From Streptomyces olivochromogenes (GTDB lineage Bacteria; Actinomycetota; Actinomycetes; Streptomycetales; Streptomycetaceae): 64,000 bases of DNA. The notes under the pieces are model-generated. The model was given only the letters and a program-made list of their open reading frames with translations, was not told the DNA's origin and did no database searches. Below are positions 18,441-27,562 of this stretch, piece after piece (within the stretch, counting starts at the first letter, position 1; every line of letters starts with the position of its first letter). Location: positions 1 to 64,000 of the forward strand of contig NZ_JADDRL010000010.1 of NCBI RefSeq assembly GCF_021538895.1, read 5' to 3'. Position numbers and translations under genes: made by a program.

Positions 18441-20567
18441 ATGAAGGTGTGGACGCCGATACGGTCGGCGCTCGGCAAGCTTGGCGCAGCCGCCAAGGTC
18501 AGCTTAGGAACGGGCAGTTCGGCACGCCGTCGGAGCATCCGACCGTCTCACGGCCGTCGGCCGATCCCTGGCTGGCGGAGCATCAGGGGCCGTGTGGCGG
18601 TGGTCATCACCATCCCGATCTGCCTGCTGCTGACGGTGGCCGGCCTTGCCGTGCACGGCAGCGCTGAAGCCCTCACCGACGCCCGCACAACCCGCTCCGA
18701 GGTTGGCCTCAGCCTGCGAATCCAGGCTCTCGTGCACCAACTGCAGCGCGAACGCGGCCTCACCAATGGTCTGTTGGGAGGAGAGGAAGAGTTTCGCTCA
18801 CCCCTCGCCGGTACCCGCAAGCGCGTCGACAGGGCGCTACGCGCGATGCGCCGCGAAAGCGCCGCCGAGGAAGTCATTCGGCAGCACTTGCAACACCTCG
18901 CCGCCATCCGGAACGCCGCCGACAGGGACACAGCGAACCGTGCCGCGACCCTCACCTTCTACACCACCGCCATCGACGCCCTCAATGCCGTCGACCCGGT
19001 TTTGGGATCCTCGACTGGCACGGACCGTCAACTCCGCGACAACATCGCGGCGTTGCACGAACTGGCCACGGCCAAGGAGTCAGTCGCACTCGAACGTGGC
19101 TTCCTCAGCGGCGTGTTCGCCCAGGGCGGCTTTCACGGCCGCGAATTCCTCACCTTCACCGAGATACGTGCCACTCGCGTCGCCGCCCTCGCCCGCTTCC
19201 GGCACATCGCCACCGCACCCCAGCGCGCGGCTCTGAGGAACGCCTTCGGCACGCAGGACGCCGAACGCGCCACCGCCTCCGAGAACCGGGCGGAAGGCGC
19301 CGCCGACCGCTCCACGCTGCGCGTCGACGCCACCGCCTGGTGGGATGCGATGACCGCACTCGTCGACGATCTGTACGCCGTGCAGCAGTCGGTCGGTGAC
19401 GACGCAAGACAGAGGGCCGACCGACTCAGCCACGACGCCGAGACGAGCCTCGCCGTCTATCTCGTCGCGGGCGCGCTCATGGCCGCGCTCGTCGCGGGCC
19501 TCGCGGCCTTTGCCTCCCGTTCCCTCACGCGCCCGCTGAGTGCGCTCGCAGAGGCCGCCCATCAGGTGGCGCAGCACCGGCTGCCCGCAACCGTCGCCCG
19601 GATCCAGCAGTCCCCGCAGGACCATGCTGGGCTCCTCCCGCCGGCCGACGTGCCGGACCACGCCGACGCACGGATGCTGGGCGGTGCGGCGGAGATCGCC
19701 GAGGTCGCTGCGTCCCTGCACCAGGTGGAACGCACCGCCGTCCAGCTGGCTGCCCAGCAGGCCGGTCTGCGCCGTAACACCACCGAATCGCTCGCCAATC
19801 TCGGCCGCCGCAACCAGAACCTCGTGCGTCGTCAGCTCAGCCTCATCACCCGCTTGGAGCGCAAGGAACTCGACCCCGACGCCCTTGCGGATTTCTTCGA
19901 GCTCGACCATCTCGCCACCCGTATGCGGCGAAACGCAGAGAGTCTTCTGGTCCTGGCCGGTCAGAATACGCCGCGGCCCTCGACAGCACCCGCCGACGGC
20001 CTGGAAGTCGTCCAGTCCGCCGTCGCTGAAGTCGAGCACTACCGGCGGGTCTTGATCGCGGCCGTGGAGCCCGTGCGGGTGCGCGGGCACGCCGTCGCCG
20101 ACATCGCCCACCTCCTCGCCGAACTCATCGAGAACGGGCTGACTTTCTCGCCACCGAACGAGCCGGTCGAGGTGCACGGCTGGTACGACAACGAGGACGA
20201 CACGTACTGCTTCGCTGTCGTCGACCACGGCGTCGGGATGTCCGAAGCTGAAAAGGAGCGTGCCAACGCCCGCCTCGCCGACGTTGGCGAGGAGGCTTTC
20301 CTCACCGCGCCCACCCGGTTCCTCGGCCACCTTGTCATCGGCCGACTCGCCCACCGCCTCGGCGACGGCACCCAAGTCCACCTGTTCGACACGACTGGCG
20401 GCGGTCTGTCCGCACTCCTCGCCCTCCCCAGGCGCCTGCTCGCCCCCGCGGACGGCCCCTCCACCGCACCCCTGACCGCCAGGCCCGCTGTCTCCTCCCT
20501 GCTCAACGGCTTCCGAGCAGGTGTGGCCCGTGCCGAGGCGCAAAGCACACAAGGAGCGTCATCGTGA
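18441..20567 (+). CDS. cvnA: Conservon CvnA-like nitrate/nitrite-sensor histidine kinase-like ATPase
   Basis: A 708-residue membrane sensor. The first membrane segment is about residues 51-72 (VAVVITIPICLLLTVAGLAV). An extracellular NIT-type helical sensor follows (LVHQLQRERGLTNGLLGG), then a second membrane segment (YLVAGALMAALVAGLAAF), a HAMP-like linker, and a HATPase domain with the N-box AELIENGLTFSPPNEP and G-box VVDHGVGMSE. As in CvnA proteins no ordinary His-box is obvious, so it signals through partner proteins. The stop overlaps the roadblock gene (GTGA), giving the cvnA-cvnB order. The usual next genes, cvnC (DUF742) and cvnD (GTPase), are absent. The start ATG 18441 lacks a clear ribosome site; GTG 18435 is possible. 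Confidence 0.85.
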   Translation: MKVWTPIRSALGKLGAAAKVSLGTGSSARRRSIRPSHGRRPIPGWRSIRGRVAVVITIPICLLLTVAGLAVHGSAEALTDARTTRSEVGLSLRIQALVHQLQRERGLTNGLLGGEEEFRSPLAGTRKRVDRALRAMRRESAAEEVIRQHLQHLAAIRNAADRDTANRAATLTFYTTAIDALNAVDPVLGSSTGTDRQLRDNIAALHELATAKESVALERGFLSGVFAQGGFHGREFLTFTEIRATRVAALARFRHIATAPQRAALRNAFGTQDAERATASENRAEGAADRSTLRVDATAWWDAMTALVDDLYAVQQSVGDDARQRADRLSHDAETSLAVYLVAGALMAALVAGLAAFASRSLTRPLSALAEAAHQVAQHRLPATVARIQQSPQDHAGLLPPADVPDHADARMLGGAAEIAEVAASLHQVERTAVQLAAQQAGLRRNTTESLANLGRRNQNLVRRQLSLITRLERKELDPDALADFFELDHLATRMRRNAESLLVLAGQNTPRPSTAPADGLEVVQSAVAEVEHYRRVLIAAVEPVRVRGHAVADIAHLLAELIENGLTFSPPNEPVEVHGWYDNEDDTYCFAVVDHGVGMSEAEKERANARLADVGEEAFLTAPTRFLGHLVIGRLAHRLGDGTQVHLFDTTGGGLSALLALPRRLLAPADGPSTAPLTARPAVSSLLNGFRAGVARAEAQSTQGASS

Positions 20568-20983
20568 CCACCGCCGTCCAGAATTTCGGCTGGCTCATCT
20601 CGGAGTTCGCACGCACCGCCGACGGTGTCACCGACGCGGTCGCCGTCTCCTCCGACGGCCTGCTGATGGCCGCCTCGGACAGCCTCGATCGAGATCGCGC
20701 CGATCACCTCGCCGCCGTCGTCTCCGGAATCACCAGCCTCGCCCAGAACGCGGCAACGGCACACGGCTTCCACGGCATGAAGCTCGTGATGATCGAAATG
20801 CTCGGGGGCTTCCTCATGGTCGGACGCATCCGCGACGGCAGCTGTCTCGGGGTCCTCGCCGCCGAGGGGTGCGACATCGGCCTGGTCGGCTATGAAATGG
20901 CCGTCCTCGCCGACCGCGCCGGCGAACTGCTCACCCCGCAGTTGGTACGCGACCTCAACTCCGCTCCCCTGGCCTCGAGATAA
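20564..20983 (+). CDS. cvnB: Roadblock/LC7-domain protein CvnB
   Basis: A 139-residue single-domain roadblock/LC7 protein (ISEFARTADGVTDAVAVSSD, LLMAASDSLDRDRADHLAAVVSG, GGFLMVGRIRDGSCLGVLAA). It begins at a GTG overlapping the cvnA stop by four bases, so translation is coupled. In conservons such proteins bridge the CvnA sensor and the CvnD small GTPase. Here the GTPase and DUF742 genes do not follow, so its partner must be encoded elsewhere or the module has decayed. Confidence 0.88.
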   Translation: MTTAVQNFGWLISEFARTADGVTDAVAVSSDGLLMAASDSLDRDRADHLAAVVSGITSLAQNAATAHGFHGMKLVMIEMLGGFLMVGRIRDGSCLGVLAAEGCDIGLVGYEMAVLADRAGELLTPQLVRDLNSAPLASR

Positions 20984-21073
20984 TGGCAGCACGCCCCGCA
21001 TACCGGAGGGCTGGCGTCTCAGGCATACTGGCGCTCGTTGCCGCTGAGGTCCGGATCCAGGACGGGAGCCTGA

Positions 21074-21388
21074 GTGCCTGAGCTGCGTTGTGAGGCGGTT
21101 CGTTGGGTGGACGACGAGCCGTTTCCCGGCATCGTCGAGGTTCAGTTTGTTGACGCCGCGGGCCAACGTTGGTCCTTGATCGACAAGAGCTCGATCTTCG
21201 CGCAGTTCGCTGAGCTGACCCCCGATTCGGTCTACCCGGTGAAGGTCACGGTGGCGTGCGAGGTCCAGGGCGACATCGAGGCGACGGCCGGCGACGAAGT
21301 CCTGACCGTCTCCACTTCGCCGGACGGGGTCACGACGCCGGACGGACGGGACACCTTCGCTGTGAAACAGAGCCAGCTCATCCCGTGA
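21074..21388 (+). CDS. Conserved hypothetical protein
   Basis: A 104-residue beta-rich protein from GTG 21074 with GGGAGC upstream: LRCEAVRWVDDEPFPGIVEV, QRWSLIDKSSIFAQFAE, PVKVTVACEVQGDIEA. It looks like a small soluble domain found singly in Streptomyces; no function known to me. Its last bases overlap the end of an IS5-type transposase scar on the other strand. Confidence 0.6.
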   Translation: MPELRCEAVRWVDDEPFPGIVEVQFVDAAGQRWSLIDKSSIFAQFAELTPDSVYPVKVTVACEVQGDIEATAGDEVLTVSTSPDGVTTPDGRDTFAVKQSQLIP

Positions 21389-21908
21389 GCGCGAGATTGT
21401 GAAGCCGGGCGATGGCGAGCATGGCCTGGTGAACACCGTTCCCCTTGAGACGGCAGTCCCGTGGGACCTTCCAGTTGAGGACGCCGGTGCCCTGGTAGCC
21501 ACCATCCGCGATGACCGGGGTCCGCGGCAAGCCCGGTCGACACCTGACTCGGCAAAAGCTCTGCAGTGATGGCGACTACCGGCAGCGGGATACCAATCGC
21601 CACGACCAGGCGGCTGTCGGTGTCGATGACGACCTGCAGCTTGGTCGAATACCGGTAGTTCTTGCTGGAGGCGGCGATGCTGCCCTCGCGAGTGGGTACC
21701 AGGGTGCCGTCGACGATGTAGACCGTGTCCTTGCAAGTACGCTGCCACCAACAAGACCCGGTCCGCCAGCGGCAGCCGCCACGGCCTACCTCGCTTGACG
21801 TCACCTCCACGGCGCCGCACCAACGCCATCAACTTGTCGAACTGCCCCTCGGTCAGCCCGGAGACCGGCTCGATCCACCTCGGATCATCCGCTGAGATCA
21901 CCCCACCC
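21378..21908 (-). pseudogene. IS5-type transposase, frameshifted and internally deleted
   Basis: Starts at ATG 21908 (MGGVISADDPRWIEPVSGL, VRRRGGDVKRGRPWRLPLADR), the N-terminal HTH part of actinobacterial IS5-type transposases. It continues in another frame as YIVDGTLVPTREGSIAASSK and KLQVVIDTDSRLVVAI, then in a third as TPVIADGGYQGTGVLNW and ends LAIARLHNLALTG with TGA at 21378. The D (IVDGT) and D (IADGGY) motifs are visible, but three frames are needed, so it is dead. Confidence 0.75.
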
Positions 21909-22269
21909 ATGACCAAGCAACGCACCAAGCGCCACACCCGTTGCGGGACTGCCTCTCCCAGCTGGTACCGCCAGCGAGCCGCAGGGTCCGGACGTCGTGT
22001 TTCCCAGCAACGGGCCGGACCGGAAGGAGCGGCATGAAAAAGAGCAGTTGCAGTCGTCGGTACATCTCGTGCCGCCATGGACCGCGGTCGGCAGGGCCCG
22101 GCCGTCAGCGAACTGGCGTTCGTCGCCAATGCGGCCATCGGATCCATCGTGGTGCACCTCATGATGTCGTGGTGGACGGCCCATCGGTGACCGCCAGGTC
22201 ACGCACCATCTCGGCACGGCGGCAGGGTGAAGCCGCGGTTCCAGGTCAGCCCCATGACGAGGTGACGGC
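21909..22269. other. Stretch without a recognised gene
   Basis: About 360 bases between the IS5-type scar and the minus-strand beta-trefoil gene. Long open frames exist on the minus strand, but none has recognisable domains or a ribosome site. It may contain the outer end of the IS copy. Confidence 0.3.
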
Positions 22270-22689
22270 TCAGCCAGCCTTACGGAACGTCCAGGCCTGG
22301 TACGGGTCGCCGTACTCGGGAGCGAGGGCCACGCGTGGCGGGAAGATGCGCAGCAGGCTCATACCTAGCCGCATGGGGGCGCCCGGTACGGCGATGGCGA
22401 AGGAGTCCGGCTCGTGTCCGGGCAACAGCTTCCACGCGCGTTCATCGGACAGCAGCATGGTCAGCTCGTGCATGTCCGGGTCGCCCTCGTAGCTGACGAA
22501 GAGAGGCAGGTGGGCATGGGTCGCCTCGATCGTGTACGCACTGTTGCCGTCGCTGCGGACCCGCCACTCCTGCATGCCGTCGCCCGGGGGTAGCAGCATG
22601 AGGGGGTCGCCGGGCCCCGGTCCCATCGCAGTGAGGAGTTGTTCATCGGTGAACGCGATCTGGTAGAGACCGTCGGAGATAGCGGCCAC
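22270..22689 (-). CDS. Small beta-trefoil-like protein (protease-inhibitor-like)
   Basis: A 139-residue protein from GTG 22689, preceded by AAAGGG; codons upstream of this are not plausible coding. The pattern GLYQIAF..LLTAMG..LMLLPPG..EWRVR..SAYTIEA..LPLFVSYEG..RAWKLLPG..SFAIAV has repeating Y-x-I and W-x-V/L strands. This resembles beta-trefoil proteins such as I66-type serine-protease inhibitors or lectins. No signal peptide. Function uncertain; the fold call is by pattern only. Confidence 0.45.
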   Translation of the reverse strand: MAAISDGLYQIAFTDEQLLTAMGPGPGDPLMLLPPGDGMQEWRVRSDGNSAYTIEATHAHLPLFVSYEGDPDMHELTMLLSDERAWKLLPGHEPDSFAIAVPGAPMRLGMSLLRIFPPRVALAPEYGDPYQAWTFRKAG

Positions 22690-22988
22690 GCCACACCCTT
22701 TCGTCGGTGTCGAACGCCGGGGCCGCCACCGTGACGTCCCCAGCAGACAGCGTTGCCCGCGACGTATGCGGGCAATCGCGGACGGTGACCGTTTCACCGG
22801 AACGGCAGGGATCGCAGGGGAGCAATCCGGTGGCGCCACCGTGCCGGCAATTGGGCGCACCAGTAGTGCCTTCGTCGATCCGACCACGGAACCGCCTGCG
22901 CCGTGCATCTGTCTTCTTCCACGGTGAGTGACCAGCACGACACGATGCCCTGTCCGCTTCAGACGTCGGGCCGGGGGAAGGTAAGACG

Positions 22989-23322
22989 GTGGAGATCGAG
23001 CTGGCGGACGCAGTGGCGGCAGCGCGGGATGAGCTACTCAAGGCTGCAGCCCAGGGGGCAGGACCTCGCCTTCAAGGTCGGACCGGTCGAACTCGAGCTC
23101 GCGATGGAGTTCCGTGCGGCTGCCAAGGCCAAGGCTGGCTTCAAGGCCTGAGTGATCACAGGTGATGTGGGAGCCGGACTGGCGTGAACGCGTACTCATC
23201 GGGTGAAGTTCGCTCTTACCCCGCAGCAGCCCGCCGGCGTGACCTCCTCGTCCACGGCCTTCCCGACCGGCCGCAAAGCCCCGGCGATGTCTCCGGCCAC
23301 ATCGAACCGTAGGCGGGCGTAG
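22989..23322 (+). pseudogene. Trypco2 (trypsin-co-occurring domain 2) gene, decayed
   Basis: Starts at GTG 22989 behind GGGGGAAGG and reads VEIELADAVAAARDELLKAA, the hallmark opening of trypco2 proteins. One extra G in the run near 23052-23056 shifts the frame to GQDLAFKVGPVELELAMEF and AKAGFKA. Two in-frame TGAs follow (23149-23151, where homologues have Trp, and 23185-23187). Reading through them gives VITGDVGAGLA and TRTHRVKFALTPQQP, the conserved trypco2 C-terminus. Three independent lesions make this a clear pseudogene. In intact loci it sits beside trypsin-like or STAND effector genes; none is here. Confidence 0.75.
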
Positions 23323-23455
23323 GCAGGCCGCGGCGAAGAAGTCGAAGGTTTCGCGGGTGCAGAGTGGAACGTGTGCGTGTGCCCGACGTGGACGGGCCCA
23401 GCGGGCGGGGATCCCTCGTAGATGATCGGACCGCCATCTGGCGCGGACCCACAGC

Positions 23456-24014
23456 ATGCCGCGACGATGCCGTCCTCCACATCGACGACCGGACTGGGAA
23501 CCCCTGCCCGGGCCTCTGGTGCGGTGGGGTCGCCTTGTCGCCAATCGGCCCATCGATTGGTCGATGGTGAGCGCGGACTCCACCGTGTGCCGTGCTCACC
23601 AGCACGCCGCTAGCGCACGCAAACAGGCGCCGAGAAAAGCCGGGAATTCCGGTCCAGGAGTGCATTCCCGTGCCTCGTCCGGCCGACGGGCACCCCCGTA
23701 TCCGGCCGGACCACCTGAGCGGCGACAATGCTCACTCATCACGCCGCAACCGCCGTTACCTGCGGCGCCGACAGATCAAACACACTGTTCCCGAACGCCG
23801 TGACCAACAGGCTCACCGCCGCGGCAGCGATGCCGGAAGGCTCACCGGCTTTGACCCGGCACGCCATGCGCACAGGAACGAGATCGAGCGCCTGATCCAC
23901 CGCTTGAAGACCTACCTGGCACTCGCCACGCGCTTCGACAACACGGTCTCCGCCAGATCCAGTACCGCAGCAACCTCATCAACGGATGCCTCGCTGAAAC
24001 CGGCCTCACCATGA
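23456..24014 (+). pseudogene. IS5-type transposase relic
   Basis: The first frame has RLVANRPIDWSMVSADSTVC and RAHQHAASARK (first Asp region). The second has IRPDHLSGDNAHSSRRNRR and YLRRRQIKHTVPERRDQ, then HRNEIERLIHRLKTYLALATR (Glu motif). The two halves are out of frame and the segment between them is missing. It is closely related in motif to the minus-strand relic at 58.9-59.4 kb. Confidence 0.75.
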
Positions 24015-24089
24015 CGACACCACGTCAACAAGGTCAGTAGCGGCCTCAGGAGGCTGACCGGCGTGTGTGCGGGTCGGCTGTCAGGGAGT

Positions 24090-25196
24090 TCAGGGCTTTC
24101 GTGGGACGTACCGGAATTCTGGGCCGTAGCTCCTCTTCCGGTCCTTGGGAAGGGGCATCTGCATCAGATCCAGCGCGTCCCCTTCGAGGGACCTCATGTG
24201 GGCGTACGCGCTGAACAAGTGCTTGTCGGCTTCGTTCGGATCGTCCTGATTCCATGCGTCATCCAGGGCGCGCAACAGGTTGCTGAACGTCATGTTGAAG
24301 GCGTCCAATACCTTTCGTACCGGTTCATCGGGCACAGTGTCCGGGTTTTTCGCCCAGCCGCCCTTCGGCACCGTTCCCATCGGGTAGGCGCTCGGCATAG
24401 GGATGTCGGCGCCGGCGAAGTCCCACTTCGGCGGGTCGTCGCTCACCTTGGCCAGCTTCTTGCCGCGATAAATCTCGCGGAACACGTAGTAGTGGGCGAG
24501 CTCTCCCTTGTATCCGGGAAACTTGTTTTCCGGAGTCTTGTCGGTTCCCTCCCCCTGCTCCTTGATGATCGTGATCGCCAGGCGGACGTCCTCGATCGAC
24601 TCGATCGCGAAGAGGCTGTTTCCCTCTCCCTGTCCCTTCATGTCTACGATCACCTGCCGACGGCCGTTGATCCAGTCCAGGTGCTGCTCGAACACCTCCA
24701 GGATGGCGCTGTAGAAGAGGCCGATCGAGCGAAACTCCTCCTCGTCGGCACCGAAGCTGGCGAGCGGTTTCTCGGGAGCTTCGATCTCGGAGAACATCTT
24801 GACGGATTCCCGGGTAAAGCCGCTGAGATAGACCTCTAGCTTGGGGTTGAGCTTGGGTCGCACCCCACCAGGCAGAGGGCAGGGATACGGCGCGATCACC
24901 TTCTCGTCAGCCAGCAGCGGCTGGCCGCCGATCGTGGTCAGCATGTTGCACACATGTCCCAGGTGAGACATCTCGTCGTAGATGATCGTCAGGATGGCCT
25001 TGCGTGCGGCCGCACTCGCCTCCGAGCCGCCGAGGATCGACCAGTACCCGCACAGGTACGGCGGCAGAGTGGCGATCTCCAGCGTGATCGCCTGTTGCAG
25101 CGCGCTCTGCAGCCAGCCAAGGGACCGCTGTTCCGACGGCGTCCTCATCAGCTGGACGATCCCGTCGTTGGTGTAGCCGAGCTCCACGGTGGTCAC
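24090..25196 (-). CDS. Ferritin-like (VioB/iminophenyl-pyruvate dimer synthase-type) protein
   Basis: A 368-residue protein starting at GTG 25196 (AAAGGA six bases upstream). Residues 25-95 form the first half of a ferritin-like helical bundle (LGWLQSALQQAITLEIATLP, AILTIIYDEMSHLGHVCNM), supplying the E...ExxH metal ligands. A second helical half includes SIGLFYSAILEVFEQHLDWI and AHYYVFREIYRGKKL. The arrangement is that of the ferritin-like domain of VioB-type enzymes, which couple oxidised amino-acid imines in violacein/rebeccamycin-type pathways. No tryptophan-oxidase gene is adjacent. A tyrosinase lies 3 kb away, so a shared oxidative pathway is possible but unproven. Confidence 0.78.
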   Translation of the reverse strand: MTTVELGYTNDGIVQLMRTPSEQRSLGWLQSALQQAITLEIATLPPYLCGYWSILGGSEASAAARKAILTIIYDEMSHLGHVCNMLTTIGGQPLLADEKVIAPYPCPLPGGVRPKLNPKLEVYLSGFTRESVKMFSEIEAPEKPLASFGADEEEFRSIGLFYSAILEVFEQHLDWINGRRQVIVDMKGQGEGNSLFAIESIEDVRLAITIIKEQGEGTDKTPENKFPGYKGELAHYYVFREIYRGKKLAKVSDDPPKWDFAGADIPMPSAYPMGTVPKGGWAKNPDTVPDEPVRKVLDAFNMTFSNLLRALDDAWNQDDPNEADKHLFSAYAHMRSLEGDALDLMQMPLPKDRKRSYGPEFRYVPRKP

Positions 25197-25688
25197 AACG
25201 TGTCCTTTCGTCGACGAACGACTGTCGCTGCCCACCCTCGACGCAACGACCGCCACGACATGCGACATCCGCTGAGGTGTTCGCATGGACCACCCGCCCG
25301 GAGGAGCGCACCCTGCCGAACAGCTCGCTGACCATCACAAGCCTTGTGGGTGGTCCTGTGCAGCTGCTCAGCCGCCCCTAGGGTCATGTCGCGGAGGAAG
25401 GCGCCATCGTGCGGGATCCGGCTCGCCGGCCGCCCCTGCCAACCCACCGGACAAGTTCTGGCTCCCTGAACAACCTCTGGGTGGGGCCGCGCCAGGAAGG
25501 CTTGACCGCTATTCAGGAGGCCGCCGGAATCAGCCGCACCCTGTCCGAGACCAACCGGAGGAGGCCGTCGGCCACCGCCGCGCGGTGGCCGAGGTGACCC
25601 CGGACGCCTATGCCCACCATCCTGGCAGGCCACCCACCGGCAGCTCGGGCGCTTGACTGCGACGGTCTGTCGGAGGGAACTGTTCCCG
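25197..25688. other. Intergenic region, no gene recognised
   Basis: About 490 bases between the ferritin-like gene start and the receiver-protein stop. A short plus-strand frame (GLTAIQEAAGISRTL) faintly resembles a helix-turn-helix segment but lacks a start and flanks. The ferritin-like gene's promoter should lie at its right-hand (low-coordinate) end near 25200-25300. Confidence 0.3.
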
Positions 25689-26777
25689 CTAGCCGGGTGT
25701 CGTGCGTGTCATCCGTCGCTCGATGTGGATCTGGGTGAACACCGCAACCTTGGCTCGCAAGGCCCAGGGGTCGAACGGTTTGGTGATGTAGTCCACTCCA
25801 CCCACAAGGTATCCCTGGTTTGCGTGCACGGGATCTGCGCCCATGGCAGTCAAGAAGATGATGGGAACGTCTCGGTTGCGATGACGGCGCTTGATCTGGG
25901 CAGCTGTCTCGTAGCCGTCCATCTCGGGCATCTGTACATCCATGATGATGACGGCGAAGTCATCGTTGTCCAGGAGGGCTTTCAGTGCCTCGCGCCCGGA
26001 CGAGACGGTGACCAGCTCTTGGTCCAGCGTGCCGAGCACCGCGGTGAGGGCCAGAAGATTGTCCGGCTGGTCATCGACGACCAGGATCTTCGGCAGCGCG
26101 GCGTCCGGCGCCCCCGGCAGCGCTTGGGGGCTTTCGAGCGTTTCGAGCTGCCGCTCGAGCAGCCTACAGCGTTCTTCGGCAGCGGCTCGCTCGTCCCGCA
26201 TGCTCTGCAGTTCCGCGCCCAGCTTGGTGACCTGCTGCTGCAACAGATCGCGCTCCTCGATGAGCTGGGAGACCTTGGGGTGCGCTGCTGCGAGTTCGTC
26301 CGCGCGCCCGCGCTCGGCCTTCCAGTCCGCCTCCAGCTGCGACAGACGCACCTCCAGGTCGTGGATCCGGCTGGTTCGCTCCAGGAGCGCATCGCCCAGA
26401 ACGTCTCCTTGCACACTGGAGCGACGGGATCGACGGTCCTCGTCTGCCAACTGCTCCTCGATCACCTCCATCGCGTGATGCTGCGAGGAGCCGGAGTCGA
26501 CTGCGGCCCGGTAGAGGTCACGGACCATTTCGACGGCATCGGTAGTGACGGCCGTGCCCCGGTGCTCCCCGAGATCGGCCAGCAGTTCCTGCACGGCCTT
26601 CCACGGCGGGATCCGGTTGCCGTTGAGGTATCGCGAGAGCGTGCCGGGATCCCACTGCCGTCGGGCGGCGTAGCGGCGAACGGAGACGTCCAGCCCTTCG
26701 AACAGCTCTCTGAGTGCCTGGGCAAGGGCACGCGACGCCTCGGGCAGATCGCTGCCGAGTGGCCTGAGGTCACCCAC
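25689..26777 (-). CDS. XRE helix-turn-helix, coiled coil and response-receiver fusion protein
   Basis: 362 residues from GTG 26777, overlapping the upstream membrane-protein gene by 8 bases. Residues 12-70 are an XRE-type HTH (LAQALRELFEGLDVSVRRYA, RQWDPGTLSRYLNGNRIPPW) of the sort found at the N-terminus of Streptomyces effector or STAND proteins. Residues 135-217 are a long coiled coil (LEVRLSQLEADWKAERGRAD and following heptads). Residues 228-345 are a CheY-like receiver with acidic pair D235/D236, phospho-acceptor D280 in IIMDVQMPEMDGYE, and the Lys in YITKPFDP. A C-terminal receiver on an XRE regulator is an unusual order; no histidine kinase is adjacent. Probably a phosphorylation-tuned DNA-binding or scaffold protein. 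Confidence 0.85.
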   Translation of the reverse strand: MGDLRPLGSDLPEASRALAQALRELFEGLDVSVRRYAARRQWDPGTLSRYLNGNRIPPWKAVQELLADLGEHRGTAVTTDAVEMVRDLYRAAVDSGSSQHHAMEVIEEQLADEDRRSRRSSVQGDVLGDALLERTSRIHDLEVRLSQLEADWKAERGRADELAAAHPKVSQLIEERDLLQQQVTKLGAELQSMRDERAAAEERCRLLERQLETLESPQALPGAPDAALPKILVVDDQPDNLLALTAVLGTLDQELVTVSSGREALKALLDNDDFAVIIMDVQMPEMDGYETAAQIKRRHRNRDVPIIFLTAMGADPVHANQGYLVGGVDYITKPFDPWALRAKVAVFTQIHIERRMTRTTPG

Positions 26778-27006
26778 GTCCCTCTCCCTCTTCCCGCTCT
26801 GGTGTGTGCCGGCAGGTGCGTTCTTGGTCGGGCTCGATGAGCCGGTTGAAGAACGGCACTGCCAATGCGGCGGCGCCCAGTCCGGCGAGGGTGCTGCGGG
26901 ATGCATTCTCACCGGCCGTCAGGGACAGGGCCGTGGCAATGGCGCCACTGAGCACGGCGAGCAGGAGCACGAGAGCGGAGCGGGCTGTTAACAAGGGCTT
27001 ATCCAT
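26770..27006 (-). CDS. Small two-helix membrane protein
   Basis: 78 residues from ATG 27006 behind GAGGGGAAGG. Two hydrophobic segments are present (SALVLLLAVLSGAIATALSL and STLAGLGAAALAVPFF), then a charged tail rich in Glu/Arg. Its stop lies inside the start of the XRE-receiver gene, so the two are translationally coupled and probably work together, perhaps placing the regulator near the membrane (inference). Confidence 0.65.
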   Translation of the reverse strand: MDKPLLTARSALVLLLAVLSGAIATALSLTAGENASRSTLAGLGAAALAVPFFNRLIEPDQERTCRHTPEREEGEGRG

Positions 27007-27562
27007 GGTGCCTTCCCCCTCAGGACCCCTAGCCGAGGGCAAGGAGGCCTGTCATCGGTGCGAACGGTGGTTCGCCGCCTGGGACACAAAGCATGGAGTG
27101 TCACGCACCTGTTGCACGCCATAATCTTCGGCGCAGCACCCGAATCGAGGTGTTGCAGCCGTCAACCCCCTGACACAGAATGGCGTTTGACCAGGTCAGG
27201 ATGGCGCGCCTGTACATCGTTGCCAGTTGCGTTGCATGCAACGTGGGCGATGCCCGTCGGCCATGCAGCAGCAGTTGTCCGCCCCTCCTTGGCCAGCACC
27301 GTTTGATGCCGCAGACCGTTCACCCCGTGTGCCGCACGAGTGGCGGCTGGGGTGGGTCATCCCGTCCAGCACCAAGGACGGTGCACGCGCACCGCTGATA
27401 TGCGATGGCCAGGAGCTCACGGACAACGGCGAGGCGACGGGAGCCGATGGCCCTCGCACACGTTCTCCTGCCGGCTTTGCGGCATCACCACTCGTGCCTA
27501 TGGCCTCGGCTTCATGATGCATCGTGACGGGGTGTGGCCGGGTCGACGGGGAGGGTGTTGCG
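27007..27562. other. Gene-poor stretch with promoter for the membrane protein/receiver pair
   Basis: About 550 bases with no supported gene on either strand. It must hold the promoter for the minus-strand pair starting at 27006. No clear -35/-10 pair or repeat was identified. Confidence 0.3.

Noticed and set aside
20039..22162. A 707-codon minus-strand frame spanning the cvn genes and the IS scar
   Set aside because: Only about 21.7-21.9 kb resembles a transposase N-terminus; the rest is antisense to cvnA/cvnB.
23196..23728. Minus-strand frames opposite the trypco2 and IS5-type relics
   Set aside because: No consistent homology, and they overlap better-supported relics on the plus strand.
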